From Paenisporosarcina sp. FSL H8-0542 (lineage in GTDB: Bacteria > Bacillota > Bacilli > Bacillales_A > Planococcaceae), in contig NZ_CP152050.1 in NCBI RefSeq assembly GCF_038632915.1, forward strand, positions 3,347,501-3,411,500: a stretch of 64,000 bases of DNA, read 5' to 3'. The notes below the pieces were generated by a model that saw nothing but the letters and a program-made list of their open reading frames with translations, was not told the origin of the DNA and searched no databases. Positions 1-7,614 of the stretch are shown one piece after another. Every line of letters begins with the position of its first letter. The first letter of the stretch is position 1. The translations under genes and the position numbers were made by a program.

Positions 1-399
1 AGCATCTTTATGTCCGTTTCTTGACTCATCATCTATAAAGCCTGCGTGCGTAAGACGAATTTGTGTTCCATCTCCATTTGGCTCTAGCTCTATTGTGACA
101 ACGGTTTCCGCGCCCTTTGTTCCTCCATCCCCAGTAACCCAAGTAATTTCGACAAGCCGGTCTTGCTCAATCCTTAAAAACCTTCCGTAGTGGGGATGAC
201 GTTGACCGTCAAAGGCAGTCTCAAAGAAGAAGGACGAGTTGATTTCTCCCTGCATGATGACGCTTCCTGGTGCAGCGAACCAACGATCGATCTGTGTAGT
301 CCACGCTTGGAACAGTACATCGGGCGATGCATCCATTATGCGGTCAACCACTAAATTGAACGGTCTTGTTGAAAGGTCAGGTGTAGTAATAGGCTTCAT
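1..399 (-). CDS. AHSA1/SRPBCC-family protein, 3' end outside window
   Basis: This is the first 133 codons of an SRPBCC (START-like) protein. The N-terminus reads NLVVDRIMDASPDVLFQAW, the usual opening of the AHSA1 fold, followed by DRWFAAPG, a HPHYGRFL segment and a C-terminal TVVTIELEPNGDGTQIRLTH strand-turn that is typical of the family. Members bind small hydrophobic ligands or act as Aha1-like stress proteins; the substrate here is unknown. The ATG at 399 has a GGAGG six bases upstream. The family is usually 140-170 residues, so only the last helix should lie beyond the window edge. No partner gene is visible on that side. Confidence 0.8.
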   Translation of the reverse strand, partial: MKPITTPDLSTRPFNLVVDRIMDASPDVLFQAWTTQIDRWFAAPGSVIMQGEINSSFFFETAFDGQRHPHYGRFLRIEQDRLVEITWVTGDGGTKGAETVVTIELEPNGDGTQIRLTHAGFIDDESRNGHKDA

Positions 400-452
400 T
401 ATTAAGTCCTCCATCTCTATTTTGAATTGAACGAAAAGCAACGCTAACTTAT

Positions 453-1364
453 CTACTTAATCCATTTCTCCATAATCTTCACTTTTCTATTCGTTGCATC
501 CAGCTCCACGTTTATGCCAATAGGCAAAGTCAGCATCGGATGCGTGTGGCAACAATCAAAATCTGCAAGAATCGGAATGTCCTTGTTCCCCATCACTTCG
601 AGCAAAATATCATATGGAGTTCTTCCAGTACCTTGATCATCAAATAATTCATGTTTCCCCAATAGAATGCCGGAAACTTTTTCAAATACACCATTCAGCT
701 TGAGCAGAGTGAAATTCTTTTCGACGACGGATGCCGTTTTCATCGTGTCCTCTAACAGGATAATATCCCCTTGCTGGATGTCCGGGACATATGGACTTCC
801 CCAAATGCCATACATCGCATTTAAATTACCACCTACTAATCGGCCATGCGCCACACCTTCATTCACACATACCCATTCATTATCCCTCTGTACTTTATCA
901 CCCGTTTTAACCTCCCAGTTTAAAGGTTCATCCGTCCAAATTGACGGTGTAGGGATAATATAAGGAAGACTTTGTTCTTCGATTAACATCTCTTTGAAAT
1001 AATCATATGTAAGGTCAAGAAATGGTTCGAATTCTCCGAAAGAAGGCACCAGAGCAGGTCCATAGAATGTTGGAATTCCTGTTTGGGCATAGATACCGAG
1101 CAAGATGGCGGTAGCATCAGAATACCCTATCATGATTTCCGGGTTTCGAATAAGTTCGTTTAATTCGTCGGCTCGCTCCTGGATGGTCCCTGATCTGTAA
1201 TAATCTTGCTTTCCTGTAAGATTTCCTTCAATAATCTCAAAACCTTTAGATTCTAAAAAGCTTTTTGCCCGTTGAAAGCGTTTCGGTGAAGAATAAGTGA
1301 TGGGTGATGAAGGTGAATAAATACCGATTTTATCCCCTTTTCGCAATCTATTTAATAGTGTCAT
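453..1364 (-). CDS. S66-family peptidase (LD-carboxypeptidase / MccF-like), internally deleted
   Basis: This is a serine peptidase of family S66, which cleaves LD-bonds in murein peptides or the amide of microcin-C-like nucleotides. The opening KGDKIGIYSPSSPI, the nucleophile elbow GYSDATAIL (Ser about 82), the LLEDT glutamate segment and the CCHTHPMLTLPIG histidine motif are all present. The start at 1364 is chosen because AAGGAG precedes it; an upstream in-frame extension lacks a ribosome site. Between LNELIRNP and EIMIGYSD, homologues as I know them carry about 30 residues with an IGG-NSNSLL motif and a second NP before the elbow. That stretch is absent here without loss of frame, so the protein is about 30 residues short and may be inactive. 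Confidence 0.85.
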   Translation of the reverse strand: MTLLNRLRKGDKIGIYSPSSPITYSSPKRFQRAKSFLESKGFEIIEGNLTGKQDYYRSGTIQERADELNELIRNPEIMIGYSDATAILLGIYAQTGIPTFYGPALVPSFGEFEPFLDLTYDYFKEMLIEEQSLPYIIPTPSIWTDEPLNWEVKTGDKVQRDNEWVCVNEGVAHGRLVGGNLNAMYGIWGSPYVPDIQQGDIILLEDTMKTASVVEKNFTLLKLNGVFEKVSGILLGKHELFDDQGTGRTPYDILLEVMGNKDIPILADFDCCHTHPMLTLPIGINVELDATNRKVKIMEKWIK

Positions 1365-1427
1365 CTGTTTTTCTCCTTTTCTATCGCCTTGCGTACTTAG
1401 TAGGTTTTCAATACTACGAAATATCAC

Positions 1428-1555
1428 TTATATTTTTCTCTTATCTTCCGTGCCTAACACATTTGTATTTGGAATTTCTATTTCCTCAGGTGAGCCATCG
1501 TACAATCTTACCCTTATGATGGAATTCATGAGTAATTACATGCAACAGTAATTTA
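1428..1555 (-). pseudogene. Remnant of a DinB-like gene
   Basis: Reading the minus strand gives LLLHVITHEFHHKGKIV, close to the metal-binding histidine helix at the C-terminus of DinB-type four-helix proteins (VTHEFHHKGQI). The frame then breaks, and a second frame gives YDGSPEEIEIPNTNVLG before a stop. No start, ribosome site or N-terminal part can be found up to 1730, so this is only a 3' relic. Identification rests on one motif. Confidence 0.35.
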
Positions 1556-1733
1556 CAACTTGTTCGATTTTGTTTACCCATTCATATTCGTTATGGAAGT
1601 TATTCCACATTAAATGTTCGAACACCTTCTTCCCCATTGGAAATAAATGGCGTTTATAAGGGGGTGAGCTCTTTTATCTTGTCCTGTGATAAAGTAAGGA
1701 TTGCAAAAGAACAATTAGCGGAGGTTTAAAAAA

Positions 1734-2090
1734 TTGATTAATTACACGTTTGATGGAACGAAGTCTACTTTTAAGAATGATATGGGTGAAGTAACAATTA
1801 AATTTAAAAAAGCAAGCGGAACCCGTGTAGACATACAAGTTGAAATGAAACATTACGCAACCAACACTTTTGCAACATATAAGAAATATATTGCATTGGT
1901 AGATAACGGGTCTTTGCAGCACTACCCTATTAAAGAATTTACAGTTCAAAGGGTTTCCGTTGGTGAATACAACACGGTAAAAAAATACTTTACGCATATT
2001 TTAGGTGAAGATGGCTATAAAGAATTTAAAGAAGTCTTTTTAAATGAATATTCATTGCGCTTAGAAATCGAGTTGAATTGGTTTATTTAA
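1734..2090 (+). CDS. Hypothetical 118-residue protein
   Basis: I do not recognise this protein. It starts at TTG with GCGGAGG nine bases upstream, a convincing start, and contains no membrane segment or signal peptide. It looks like a small alpha/beta protein of alternating beta strands (EVTIKFKK, RVDIQVEM) ending in a charged helix. It lies just outside the left boundary of the inverted-repeat-bounded segment that begins near 2145, and there is no obvious terminator between the two. Confidence 0.6.
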   Translation: MINYTFDGTKSTFKNDMGEVTIKFKKASGTRVDIQVEMKHYATNTFATYKKYIALVDNGSLQHYPIKEFTVQRVSVGEYNTVKKYFTHILGEDGYKEFKEVFLNEYSLRLEIELNWFI

Positions 2091-2137
2091 CGGACTTAAT
2101 TAAGTTCTTTTTCTTCCACACAAAAAAGACAGAGGAA

Positions 2138-2144
2138 ACAACTC
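2138..2144. repeat. Putative 7-bp target duplication, left copy
   Basis: ACAACTC directly abuts the left inverted repeat. An identical ACAACTC abuts the right inverted repeat at 4929-4935. A direct repeat touching both ends is the pattern left by transposition; seven bases alone could be chance. Confidence 0.5.
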
Positions 2145-2176
2145 TTAATCCGTTCAGTTTTCTGGTACAAAAGTTT
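2145..2176 (+). repeat. Left terminal inverted repeat
   Basis: A 32-base sequence starting TTAATCCGTTCAG and continuing through TCTGGTACAAAAG matches the reverse complement of 4898-4928 with two mismatches and one single-base gap. Its inner part loosely resembles the ends of IS6-family elements, a comparison made from memory. Confidence 0.65.
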
Positions 2177-2215
2177 AAATAACTATGCAATTAATGTCAT
2201 ATAAACATACAAATT

Positions 2216-2243
2216 AGCATTGCTTTTAGCAGTGCTTTTTTTT
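2216..2243 (+). terminator. Rho-independent terminator
   Basis: AGCATTGCT and AGCAGTGCT form a nine-base stem with one G-U pair around a TTT loop, followed by a run of T. It would end transcription coming from the 1734 gene or from outside the element. Confidence 0.7.
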
Positions 2244-2383
2244 GCTCGATTTTAATAATAAAAAGATTTATAACAAATATATGGAAATATAATAAATAGA
2301 TATATTGATTAGCAAATTAAAGCAGACCCAGTAAAAACTTTAAAGGCCGAGCCTTGAAAGATTTATTATTAAGCTATTTGGTT

Positions 2384-2411
2384 GACTAACGGGGCCGGTT
2401 AGTTCAAGAAG
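2384..2411 (+). repeat. Intergenic repeat, type B
   Basis: ACTAAC GGGGCCG GTTAGT is a perfect six-base inverted repeat around a G-rich loop, followed by TCAAGAAG. It is the clearest B copy; related copies are near 3177, 3983, 4422, 44043, 46905 and 47175. Confidence 0.85.
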
Positions 2412-2517
2412 AATGTAAAATATTATAAGAATAGATGGGAAAAAATAGTATAATTAAAAAGTCTAAAAATTCATTGATATAATTTTTAGGAAATAGTCGT
2501 TAGAGGAGGCGTTCATT

Positions 2518-2574
2518 ATGACAAACAAAAGAATTTTTATTATTAATGACTACAAGGGGATAACGACTAATTAA
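2518..2574 (+). CDS. Short ORF (18 residues) with strong ribosome site
   Basis: An ATG with GAGGAGG upstream opens an 18-codon frame reading MTNKRIFIINDYKGITTN, ending 43 bases before the GNAT gene. It could be a leader peptide, or the 5' remnant of a gene lost between two repeat units. No attenuator hairpin is visible between it and the next gene. Function unknown. Confidence 0.35.
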   Translation: MTNKRIFIINDYKGITTN

Positions 2575-2617
2575 CAAAGTTGTTTAGCGTTGCCCCGAAT
2601 TTTGAAAGGGGAAAATT

Positions 2618-3076
2618 ATGAGTACAGAAAATGTAAAAATCGTAGAATTAAATGCAGAAAACTGGTACGGCTGTTGTGAATTAGAGGTATCAACAGAACA
2701 AAAAGAATACATTGAGCCCAATGCTATATCAATAGCTCAGTCAAAGTTTGAGCCTACATTAAAGCCATATGCTATTTACGCTGAAGAAAAAGTAGTTGGC
2801 TTTTTGATGTACAATTCTGTTCAAGAAGAACTTGATGCTTATTGGGTTTATAGAATAATGGTGGATAAGGAATTCCAAGGCAAGGGGATAGGTAAAGCTG
2901 CAACTAAGTTAATGATTTCAGAGATGGCTAAATTACCGAACGCCCAAAAAATTGTTGTAGGCTATCACCCTGAAAATTTGGGAGCACATAATTTATACTC
3001 GAGTTTGGGATTTATTGATAATGGTGATAGGTTCGGTAAGGAAATGGCAGTTATAAAAAATTTAACCGAGAGATAG
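2618..3076 (+). CDS. GNAT-family N-acetyltransferase
   Basis: This is a GNAT acetyltransferase that would move an acetyl group from acetyl-CoA to an amine. Motif A is clear: YRIMVDKEFQGKGIGKAA carries the pyrophosphate-binding Q-G-K-G-I-G loop, and the later HNLYSSLGFIDNG is the C-terminal motif B. Length (152 residues) is normal. The middle segment EEKVVGFLMYNSVQEE resembles spermine/spermidine acetyltransferase-like proteins such as PaiA or BltD, but the substrate cannot be told. The ATG has AAAGGGG upstream. It is a stand-alone gene followed by an A-type and a B-type repeat. Confidence 0.9.
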   Translation: MSTENVKIVELNAENWYGCCELEVSTEQKEYIEPNAISIAQSKFEPTLKPYAIYAEEKVVGFLMYNSVQEELDAYWVYRIMVDKEFQGKGIGKAATKLMISEMAKLPNAQKIVVGYHPENLGAHNLYSSLGFIDNGDRFGKEMAVIKNLTER

Positions 3077-3129
3077 GTCGATAGAATGTTTCAATAAGAA
3101 AGGATCATTCTTTGATCCTTTCTTATTGT

Positions 3130-3166
3130 GCTAACGGGGCTTTACTTCAATTAGGAGTGAAGCCTT
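3130..3166 (+). repeat. Intergenic repeat, type A (terminator-like)
   Basis: CTAACGGGGC is followed by a stem made from GGCTTTACT and AGTGAAGCC and then a T-run. It is a mixed form of the A element best seen at 43994 and 46855, and should end transcription of the GNAT gene. Confidence 0.75.
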
Positions 3167-3176
3167 TTTCTTACTT

Positions 3177-3203
3177 AACTAACAGGGCAGGGTAGTTCAA
3201 CAA
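3177..3203 (+). repeat. Intergenic repeat, type B
   Basis: ACTAAC AGGGCAG GGTAGTTCAACAAG, a B copy with one arm mismatch, lies directly after the A copy. The same A-then-B order recurs at 43994-44073 and 46855-46933. Confidence 0.75.
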
Positions 3204-3267
3204 GTGCTTGATTTTTTTAAAGATTCTTATGAGTTAAGTTGGAATTTGATACAAAGGGGAGTTTAAT

Positions 3268-3933
3268 ATGGACAAATACAAAATAATTTTATTTGATTTA
3301 GACGGAACGCTTTCAGACCCTAAAGTAGGTATAACAAAGTCTGTTCAATATGCATTGCAGAAAATGCACATTATTGAGTCTGATATTGATAAACTTGAAT
3401 GTTTCATTGGTCCACCACTTCAAGATTCTTTTGCTGAATACTACAATTTCGATGAGGAAAATACGCAAAAAGCAATTGGTTTTTATAGAGAAAGGTTTAG
3501 AGAGATGGGGATGTTTGAAAATGAGTTATATTCAAATATATCGTTACTATTGAAATCATTGAAAGACCTAAATTTCACTTTAGTTGTTGCAACATCAAAG
3601 CCTACTATATTTTCTGAACAAATACTAATTCATTTTAATATTGACCAATATTTTGACCTTGTTGTCGGAAGTAATCTTGATGGAACAAGAACAGCAAAAA
3701 CAGAGATTATTCAATACATACTCGATATGTACAATGGGCATAAGCTAGATGATTTTATTATGATTGGTGACAAGAAGCATGATATCATTGGGGCAAATAA
3801 CAACGGTATTGACTCTATTGGAGTAACTTATGGATATGGTTCATATGAAGAACTAAGTCATTCTAACCCTACTTATATTGTCAAAAGTGTTGACCAGTTA
3901 AAAGACATTTTGATTGGAAGTCAAGTCAAATAA
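3268..3933 (+). CDS. HAD-superfamily phosphatase (Gph/PpaX-like)
   Basis: This is a haloacid-dehalogenase phosphatase. Motif I is FDLDGTLSDP with both aspartates, motif II is the threonine/serine in VVATSKP, the motif III lysine lies in GTRTAKTEII, and motif IV is MIGDKKHDIIGA. A helical cap follows motif I (residues about 18-80), which makes it a subclass I enzyme like phosphoglycolate or pyrophosphate phosphatases. The length of 221 residues is typical. The start has AAAGGGGAG upstream. It is alone between repeat copies, so genomic context says nothing about the substrate. Confidence 0.9.
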   Translation: MDKYKIILFDLDGTLSDPKVGITKSVQYALQKMHIIESDIDKLECFIGPPLQDSFAEYYNFDEENTQKAIGFYRERFREMGMFENELYSNISLLLKSLKDLNFTLVVATSKPTIFSEQILIHFNIDQYFDLVVGSNLDGTRTAKTEIIQYILDMYNGHKLDDFIMIGDKKHDIIGANNNGIDSIGVTYGYGSYEELSHSNPTYIVKSVDQLKDILIGSQVK

Positions 3934-3958
3934 GTGATATTTAGTTCTTGATCTGTGG

Positions 3959-3977
3959 TGCAGCGTTTTTTGCTGCA
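3959..3977 (+). terminator. Hairpin after the HAD gene
   Basis: TGCAGC and GCTGCA form a perfect six-base stem around a T-rich loop about 25 bases after the stop. There is no T-run outside the stem, so termination would be weak. Confidence 0.4.
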
Positions 3978-3982
3978 TGGAT

Positions 3983-4010
3983 GGCTAACGGGGAGGTTTA
4001 GGTTAAATAA
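3983..4010 (+). repeat. Intergenic repeat, type B (degenerate)
   Basis: GCTAACGGGGAGGTTTAGG and the following TTAAATAAG match the B element with several changes; the second arm is lengthened by one T. Confidence 0.6.
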
Positions 4011-4112
4011 GGTACTAATAATATTATAGAAATTATTAGTACCAAGTTTATTATAATTACATCAGACACAATTGTTTAACTATAACCTGATTAATATGGA
4101 GGAAATACTTAA

Positions 4113-4427
4113 ATGAATTCCAAAGCAACAAAAAAATATTTACCTTAATCTTACTTTCTTGTTTACCCATGTAGCATTCCTTTACTCTTAATGCTGACTT
4201 TTGCAACAGAGAGCCCTCAAATTTCTGAAAAAACAACAGATATGGTATGGTATATTTTTTCTATTTTCGTAACAATTGTGGGTACTATTGTTTTGAATTT
4301 CATTTTTAAAAGAAAAATGAAATTCAGAAGAAATAACAAACAGACTTGGATGGTATTTTTTGCCCATTTAATTTTAATTCCTTTTACATATTTATTAGGT
4401 ATTGAGATTTTGTATTTATTAGACTAA
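4113..4427 (+). pseudogene. Small membrane-protein gene, interrupted near its 5' end
   Basis: An ATG at 4113 with GGAGG upstream opens a frame that hits TAA after 11 codons (4146-4148). The same frame then continues open to 4427. The long part has two membrane segments (MVWYIFSIFVTIVGTIVLNF and WMVFFAHLILIPFTYLLG) around a basic loop. The internal ATG at 4191 has no ribosome site. Either a nonsense change or a pair of indels has broken the gene; an alternative frame across the break reads KIFTLILLSCLPM, which looks like the lost membrane segment. The stop codon falls inside the following B repeat. Confidence 0.6.
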
Positions 4428-4449
4428 CGGCGCAGGTTAGTTCAAAGAG
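4422..4449 (+). repeat. Intergenic repeat, type B
   Basis: ACTAAC GGCGCAG GTTAGT has perfect six-base arms. Its CTAAC supplies the TAA stop of the preceding frame, so the repeat abuts the gene without any spacer. Confidence 0.8.
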
Positions 4450-4562
4450 TAGAATCGTTGATTAACGATTGTGTTAATTTAATCTATCTTCCTTATGAAA
4501 GCAGACCGAGGTAAATTTACATAAGTACGGCATTTTTTGTTTGAAATAAGGAGTTACTAGCA

Positions 4563-4745
4563 ATGAAAAAAATATTACTTCGATGGTTTATTGTTCTATC
4601 AGCTTTATATACTTTAGGACATTTGCTTTTTGGTTTTGATGAAACTCGGTTGTTGAGAGTTATTACCAGTACAATTGGTGCAATTTTCTGGGGCAGTATT
4701 CTTCTCTATATGAATATAAAAGAACGAGAAGAAAAGATTTCTTAA
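4563..4745 (+). CDS. Small membrane protein, 60 residues
   Basis: I do not recognise this protein. It has a lysine-rich N-terminus and two hydrophobic stretches (residues about 5-25 and 33-52) joined by a short polar turn, ending in KEREEKIS, so it should be a two-pass membrane protein with a charged cytoplasmic tail. AAGGAG precedes the ATG. It is the last gene of the bounded segment and is followed by an A-type repeat. Confidence 0.65.
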   Translation: MKKILLRWFIVLSALYTLGHLLFGFDETRLLRVITSTIGAIFWGSILLYMNIKEREEKIS

Positions 4746-4781
4746 TCAACAGTTTTGTTCAACTCTACAATAAATTTCTTC

Positions 4782-4810
4782 AACTAACGGGTGCTTTGTT
4801 TAAGAATAAG
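4782..4810 (+). repeat. Intergenic repeat, type A start
   Basis: AACTAACGGGTGCTTTG, then TTTAAGAATAAG, keeps the conserved A-type opening but not its hairpin. Confidence 0.6.
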
Positions 4811-4849
4811 TTTTAATCATTAATAAAGCCTGTTATATAGGCATTTTAA

Positions 4850-4885
4850 AAGAGCCCAATTCAATGCGAATTTGGGCTCTTTTTG
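4850..4885 (+). terminator. Rho-independent terminator
   Basis: AGAGCCCAA and TTGGGCTCT pair, with the stem extended through TTC/GAA across a one-base bulge, and are followed by TTTTT. It would terminate transcripts leaving the plus-strand block. Confidence 0.85.
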
Positions 4886-4897
4886 TATGTTTAATAT

Positions 4898-4928
4898 AAA
4901 TTTTGTACCAGATAACTGAACGGGTTAA
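4898..4928 (-). repeat. Right terminal inverted repeat
   Basis: Read on the minus strand it starts TTAACCCGTTCAG and continues through TCTGGTACAAAA, pairing with the left copy at 2145-2176. Confidence 0.65.
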
Positions 4929-4935
4929 ACAACTC
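4929..4935. repeat. Putative 7-bp target duplication, right copy
   Basis: ACAACTC, identical to 2138-2144 and touching the right inverted repeat. Confidence 0.5.
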
Positions 4936-5008
4936 TGCCTTTTTTGTATTAAGTCCATTTACTTTTTGAAAACGTCTTGGGAAATAACATAGAGTTAGAT
5001 TCCAGCAT

Positions 5009-5794
5009 TTATGATTGCATATAGAATAATCCACCATTTACTACGTCGATGTTAATTCTCGTTTGGTACTGCTCATCCATTGCTTTTTTCTCCATCTCGT
5101 AACACTCCGGTTTGTTATCCATCGCTTCATAAAAGTGTTCCAGCACTTGCCGATCTTTTTGCCATCTGCTTTTGGCTTCATCCGCCCATGTGTGGTCGTC
5201 ATGCTGGATAAGGCTTTCGATTGCAGCATCCAATCGCTCTAGTCCTCGTATTGGTTTAATAATATACATTAAATCAAAGGCATTTTTTGGCATAGTGGAA
5301 TCCAAATCCAGTTCACTTATCTCTTCCTGAAAACTATGTTTCATTTCCCCTGTCATCAAATTAATACCTAAAGAGTACAGTATTTCCTTCGTCTGATCGC
5401 TGAAATACGATACTTTATAGTTCACGCCTAACCATGGAGTTAATATGGGTTGGGAACCAGGATTACCGGATACCCGTTCATACATGTGGACAAATGAACC
5501 CAGATCATTGGTTGCTTGAAATATATGATTGAGCCATGGAGAACCAAAGTGCACAACTTCCCCTTTGATGTCTTCCTCCAATTTGTTTTGATCCGTAATT
5601 AACGTTATTTGAGCCGGGCTCGGAACAATGTTTGTATTTTCGACATATTGCCAATAATATGGGCGGTTCATGATTTTTTTGTCCATATCGATGGTTAATT
5701 GGACAGTGATGTAGTGGTCATGTTCTTTGACGATCTGGCAATTGTTTTCTTTAAAAAACCTCACTAAATATTCGTGGATTTGTTGTGGATACAT
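5009..5794 (-). CDS. yqhG: YqhG family protein
   Basis: This matches the Bacillus YqhG family: the MYPQQIHEYLVRFF opening, the MNRPYYWQYVE motif and FGSPWLNHIFQ are characteristic as I remember them. No enzymatic role is established. The protein is soluble, 261 residues, with a helical acidic C-terminal half. AGAGGAGGAATC precedes the ATG. It lies 26 bases after the SNF2 helicase gene and is probably co-transcribed with it, the same pairing as in B. subtilis. There the pair neighbours the gcv glycine-cleavage operon, which is absent here. Confidence 0.85.
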   Translation of the reverse strand: MYPQQIHEYLVRFFKENNCQIVKEHDHYITVQLTIDMDKKIMNRPYYWQYVENTNIVPSPAQITLITDQNKLEEDIKGEVVHFGSPWLNHIFQATNDLGSFVHMYERVSGNPGSQPILTPWLGVNYKVSYFSDQTKEILYSLGINLMTGEMKHSFQEEISELDLDSTMPKNAFDLMYIIKPIRGLERLDAAIESLIQHDDHTWADEAKSRWQKDRQVLEHFYEAMDNKPECYEMEKKAMDEQYQTRINIDVVNGGLFYMQS

Positions 5795-5820
5795 ATGATT
5801 CCTCCTCTAGATGTCTCTAA

Positions 5821-7353
5821 TCAAATGGATTGTTTATATGTGGATAAAATACTGTCTAGCTCACCCACTGCCTTCTCAAATACATCGATTTTGACATGGA
5901 GCAACTCTAAGATATCTTTCTCAATGGTTTGTTCAATTGCCAAGTTGTAAATATGAACATCATGTTCCTGACCTAACCGGTGAACACGTCCGATGCGCTG
6001 TTCCAATTTCATCGGATTCCAAGGTAAATCGTAGTTGATGACATGGTGGCAGAACTGCAGGTTAATCCCTTCTCCACCAGATTCAGTCGCAATCAGCACC
6101 TGTGCGTGGTCTTTAAACAATTGCTTCATCCAGTCTCGTTTACTCGCCTTGAACTTCCCATTAAAGATGACACTTGTGATTCCTTTAGAATGTAAATACC
6201 ATTGTAAATATGCTTGACTGGCTCGGTATTCGGTAAATAAGATGACTTTATCATTTGCCTCGGTAATAATGTCATAAGCTTTTTCAGCTTTTGCATTGAC
6301 TTCGAGCGTCACCAACTTTTCAATGATTTCTTCTATATAAAGAACCGCCTTTGAATCGGTGCATTTTTGACGCATCTCGTTTAAGGTCAAATACGTAGCT
6401 TCCTTACTGCTGCACATTTCCTTTTGCAGTGTAATCATCGTGAATGCACTCGAAAATTCAGGGGATATATTCTTCAGTTCCAAAATCATTTCATAGACTT
6501 CTTTTTCTTGTGGGGTAAACTGAATCGGAATGGTTTGAACACGTCGGTTGGTCCATTCAATTCCTGTGTCCTGTCTTCGGTTTCTGACCATCACTTGATT
6601 CACTAATTCTTTTAAGAAGTCATCATTTTCCCAGCTATGTTTACTTGCGGAAAACGCTGCTTGAAACGTCTCATAATCACCGAGATGTCCAGGTTTCAGC
6701 AAGGAGATTAAATGAAATAATTCAAATAGATTGTTTTGAATGGGCGTGGCCGTCAGTAACAAACAAAACTTCTTCTTTAAATCTTGAACAAACTCATAGT
6801 TTTTTGTTTTATGATTCTTTAATTTGTGTGCTTCATCAATGATGATTAAGTCATAGTCCTGCTCATAGATATGTTCTTTATGTGGGCTCCTTTTAGCCAT
6901 ATCCATGCTCATGACGACGACACTGTAATGATCTAAACCATAGTTCTTTCGATAAGCAATGGCTGGAATATAAAATTTGTGGTTCAACTCTTGCACCCAT
7001 TGATTGATTAAAGAAGCTGGAGCCAATATTAACGCTTTTTTCACAAGTCCCCTGATGAGGTACTCTTTCATAATTAAACCGGCTTCAATGGTTTTGCCAA
7101 GCCCCACTTCATCTGCGAGAATTGCTTTACCATTCATGCGTTCTATCACGGTTTCCGCGACTTCGAGTTGATGCTTCAATGGTGTCAGGTTAGGTAAATA
7201 TTTAGGAGATTGAAGACCGGTAAATTCGGTAATCAAGTTCGACTTTACTACGTCATAACTCATCTTATATAGCGTCCAGTTATCCCAAGCTTCACGATTT
7301 TCCAATCGATTAATGAAGCCTTCTTTCCACTTAGACGACCTTTCAATAATCAT
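5821..7353 (-). CDS. yqhH: SNF2-family DEAD/DEAH helicase YqhH
   Basis: This is a SNF2-type double-stranded nucleic-acid translocase. The order of motifs is ADEVGLGKTIEAGL (Walker A, motif I), DEAH (II), LLTATPIQNN (III), an ATESGGEGINLQF segment (V) and QRIGRVHRLGQ (VI), all intact. I start it at 7353 where GAGGTGAT precedes the ATG; the 31-codon extension upstream is AT-rich and lacks a ribosome site. The resulting 510 residues fit the compact bacterial SNF2/RapA-like core without accessory domains. It leads the unit with yqhG. Its cellular role is not established, and RNA-polymerase recycling as for RapA is only an analogy. Confidence 0.9.
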   Translation of the reverse strand: MIIERSSKWKEGFINRLENREAWDNWTLYKMSYDVVKSNLITEFTGLQSPKYLPNLTPLKHQLEVAETVIERMNGKAILADEVGLGKTIEAGLIMKEYLIRGLVKKALILAPASLINQWVQELNHKFYIPAIAYRKNYGLDHYSVVVMSMDMAKRSPHKEHIYEQDYDLIIIDEAHKLKNHKTKNYEFVQDLKKKFCLLLTATPIQNNLFELFHLISLLKPGHLGDYETFQAAFSASKHSWENDDFLKELVNQVMVRNRRQDTGIEWTNRRVQTIPIQFTPQEKEVYEMILELKNISPEFSSAFTMITLQKEMCSSKEATYLTLNEMRQKCTDSKAVLYIEEIIEKLVTLEVNAKAEKAYDIITEANDKVILFTEYRASQAYLQWYLHSKGITSVIFNGKFKASKRDWMKQLFKDHAQVLIATESGGEGINLQFCHHVINYDLPWNPMKLEQRIGRVHRLGQEHDVHIYNLAIEQTIEKDILELLHVKIDVFEKAVGELDSILSTYKQSI

Positions 7354-7548
7354 AGATATCACCTCATACAACATTTTCTTTCTAATAAGATGTCCAAAAA
7401 AGAAATAGCTATGATTTTTATTTGAAAATAAATATAAAAGCCTCAATCAAATCGTGATCTTTCACATTAAGCGCAACATCAAAATCAAACTCATTTAATA
7501 TATTCAACGATAAAAATCATAGATTTGCTGCATTTGAGAGACAATAAG

Positions 7549-7583
7549 AAAAGGGACATCCAGTAATCGGATATCCCTTTTTT
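7549..7583 (-). terminator. Terminator of the ABC transporter operon
   Basis: On the minus strand AAAAGGGATATCC pairs with GGATGTCCCTT around GATTACT and ends in a T-rich run. It is also T-flanked on the plus strand. Confidence 0.85.
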
Positions 7584-7614
7584 GTCATGTAATTATGATT
7601 TAGAAAAGATTAAT

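Larger units (their letters stand above)
2145..4928. mobile_element. 2.8-kb segment bounded by inverted repeats, no transposase
   Basis: Matching inverted repeats of 31-32 bases bound this segment, and ACAACTC directly repeats on both outer sides. Inside are a short ORF, a GNAT gene, a HAD gene, a broken membrane-protein gene and a small membrane-protein gene, all on the plus strand. No transposase is present, so this would be a non-autonomous element or one mobilised by a pair of ends in trans. The inference depends on the end structure only. Confidence 0.45.

Noticed and set aside
2384-4810. Repeats as a CRISPR array
   Set aside because: Copies are imperfect, irregularly spaced by hundreds of bases and separated by genes; no cas genes are present.
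7354-7614. Glycine riboswitch near yqhH
   Set aside because: In B. subtilis the pair neighbours a gcv operon, so I looked for it, but no aptamer blocks or gcvT sequence are present.
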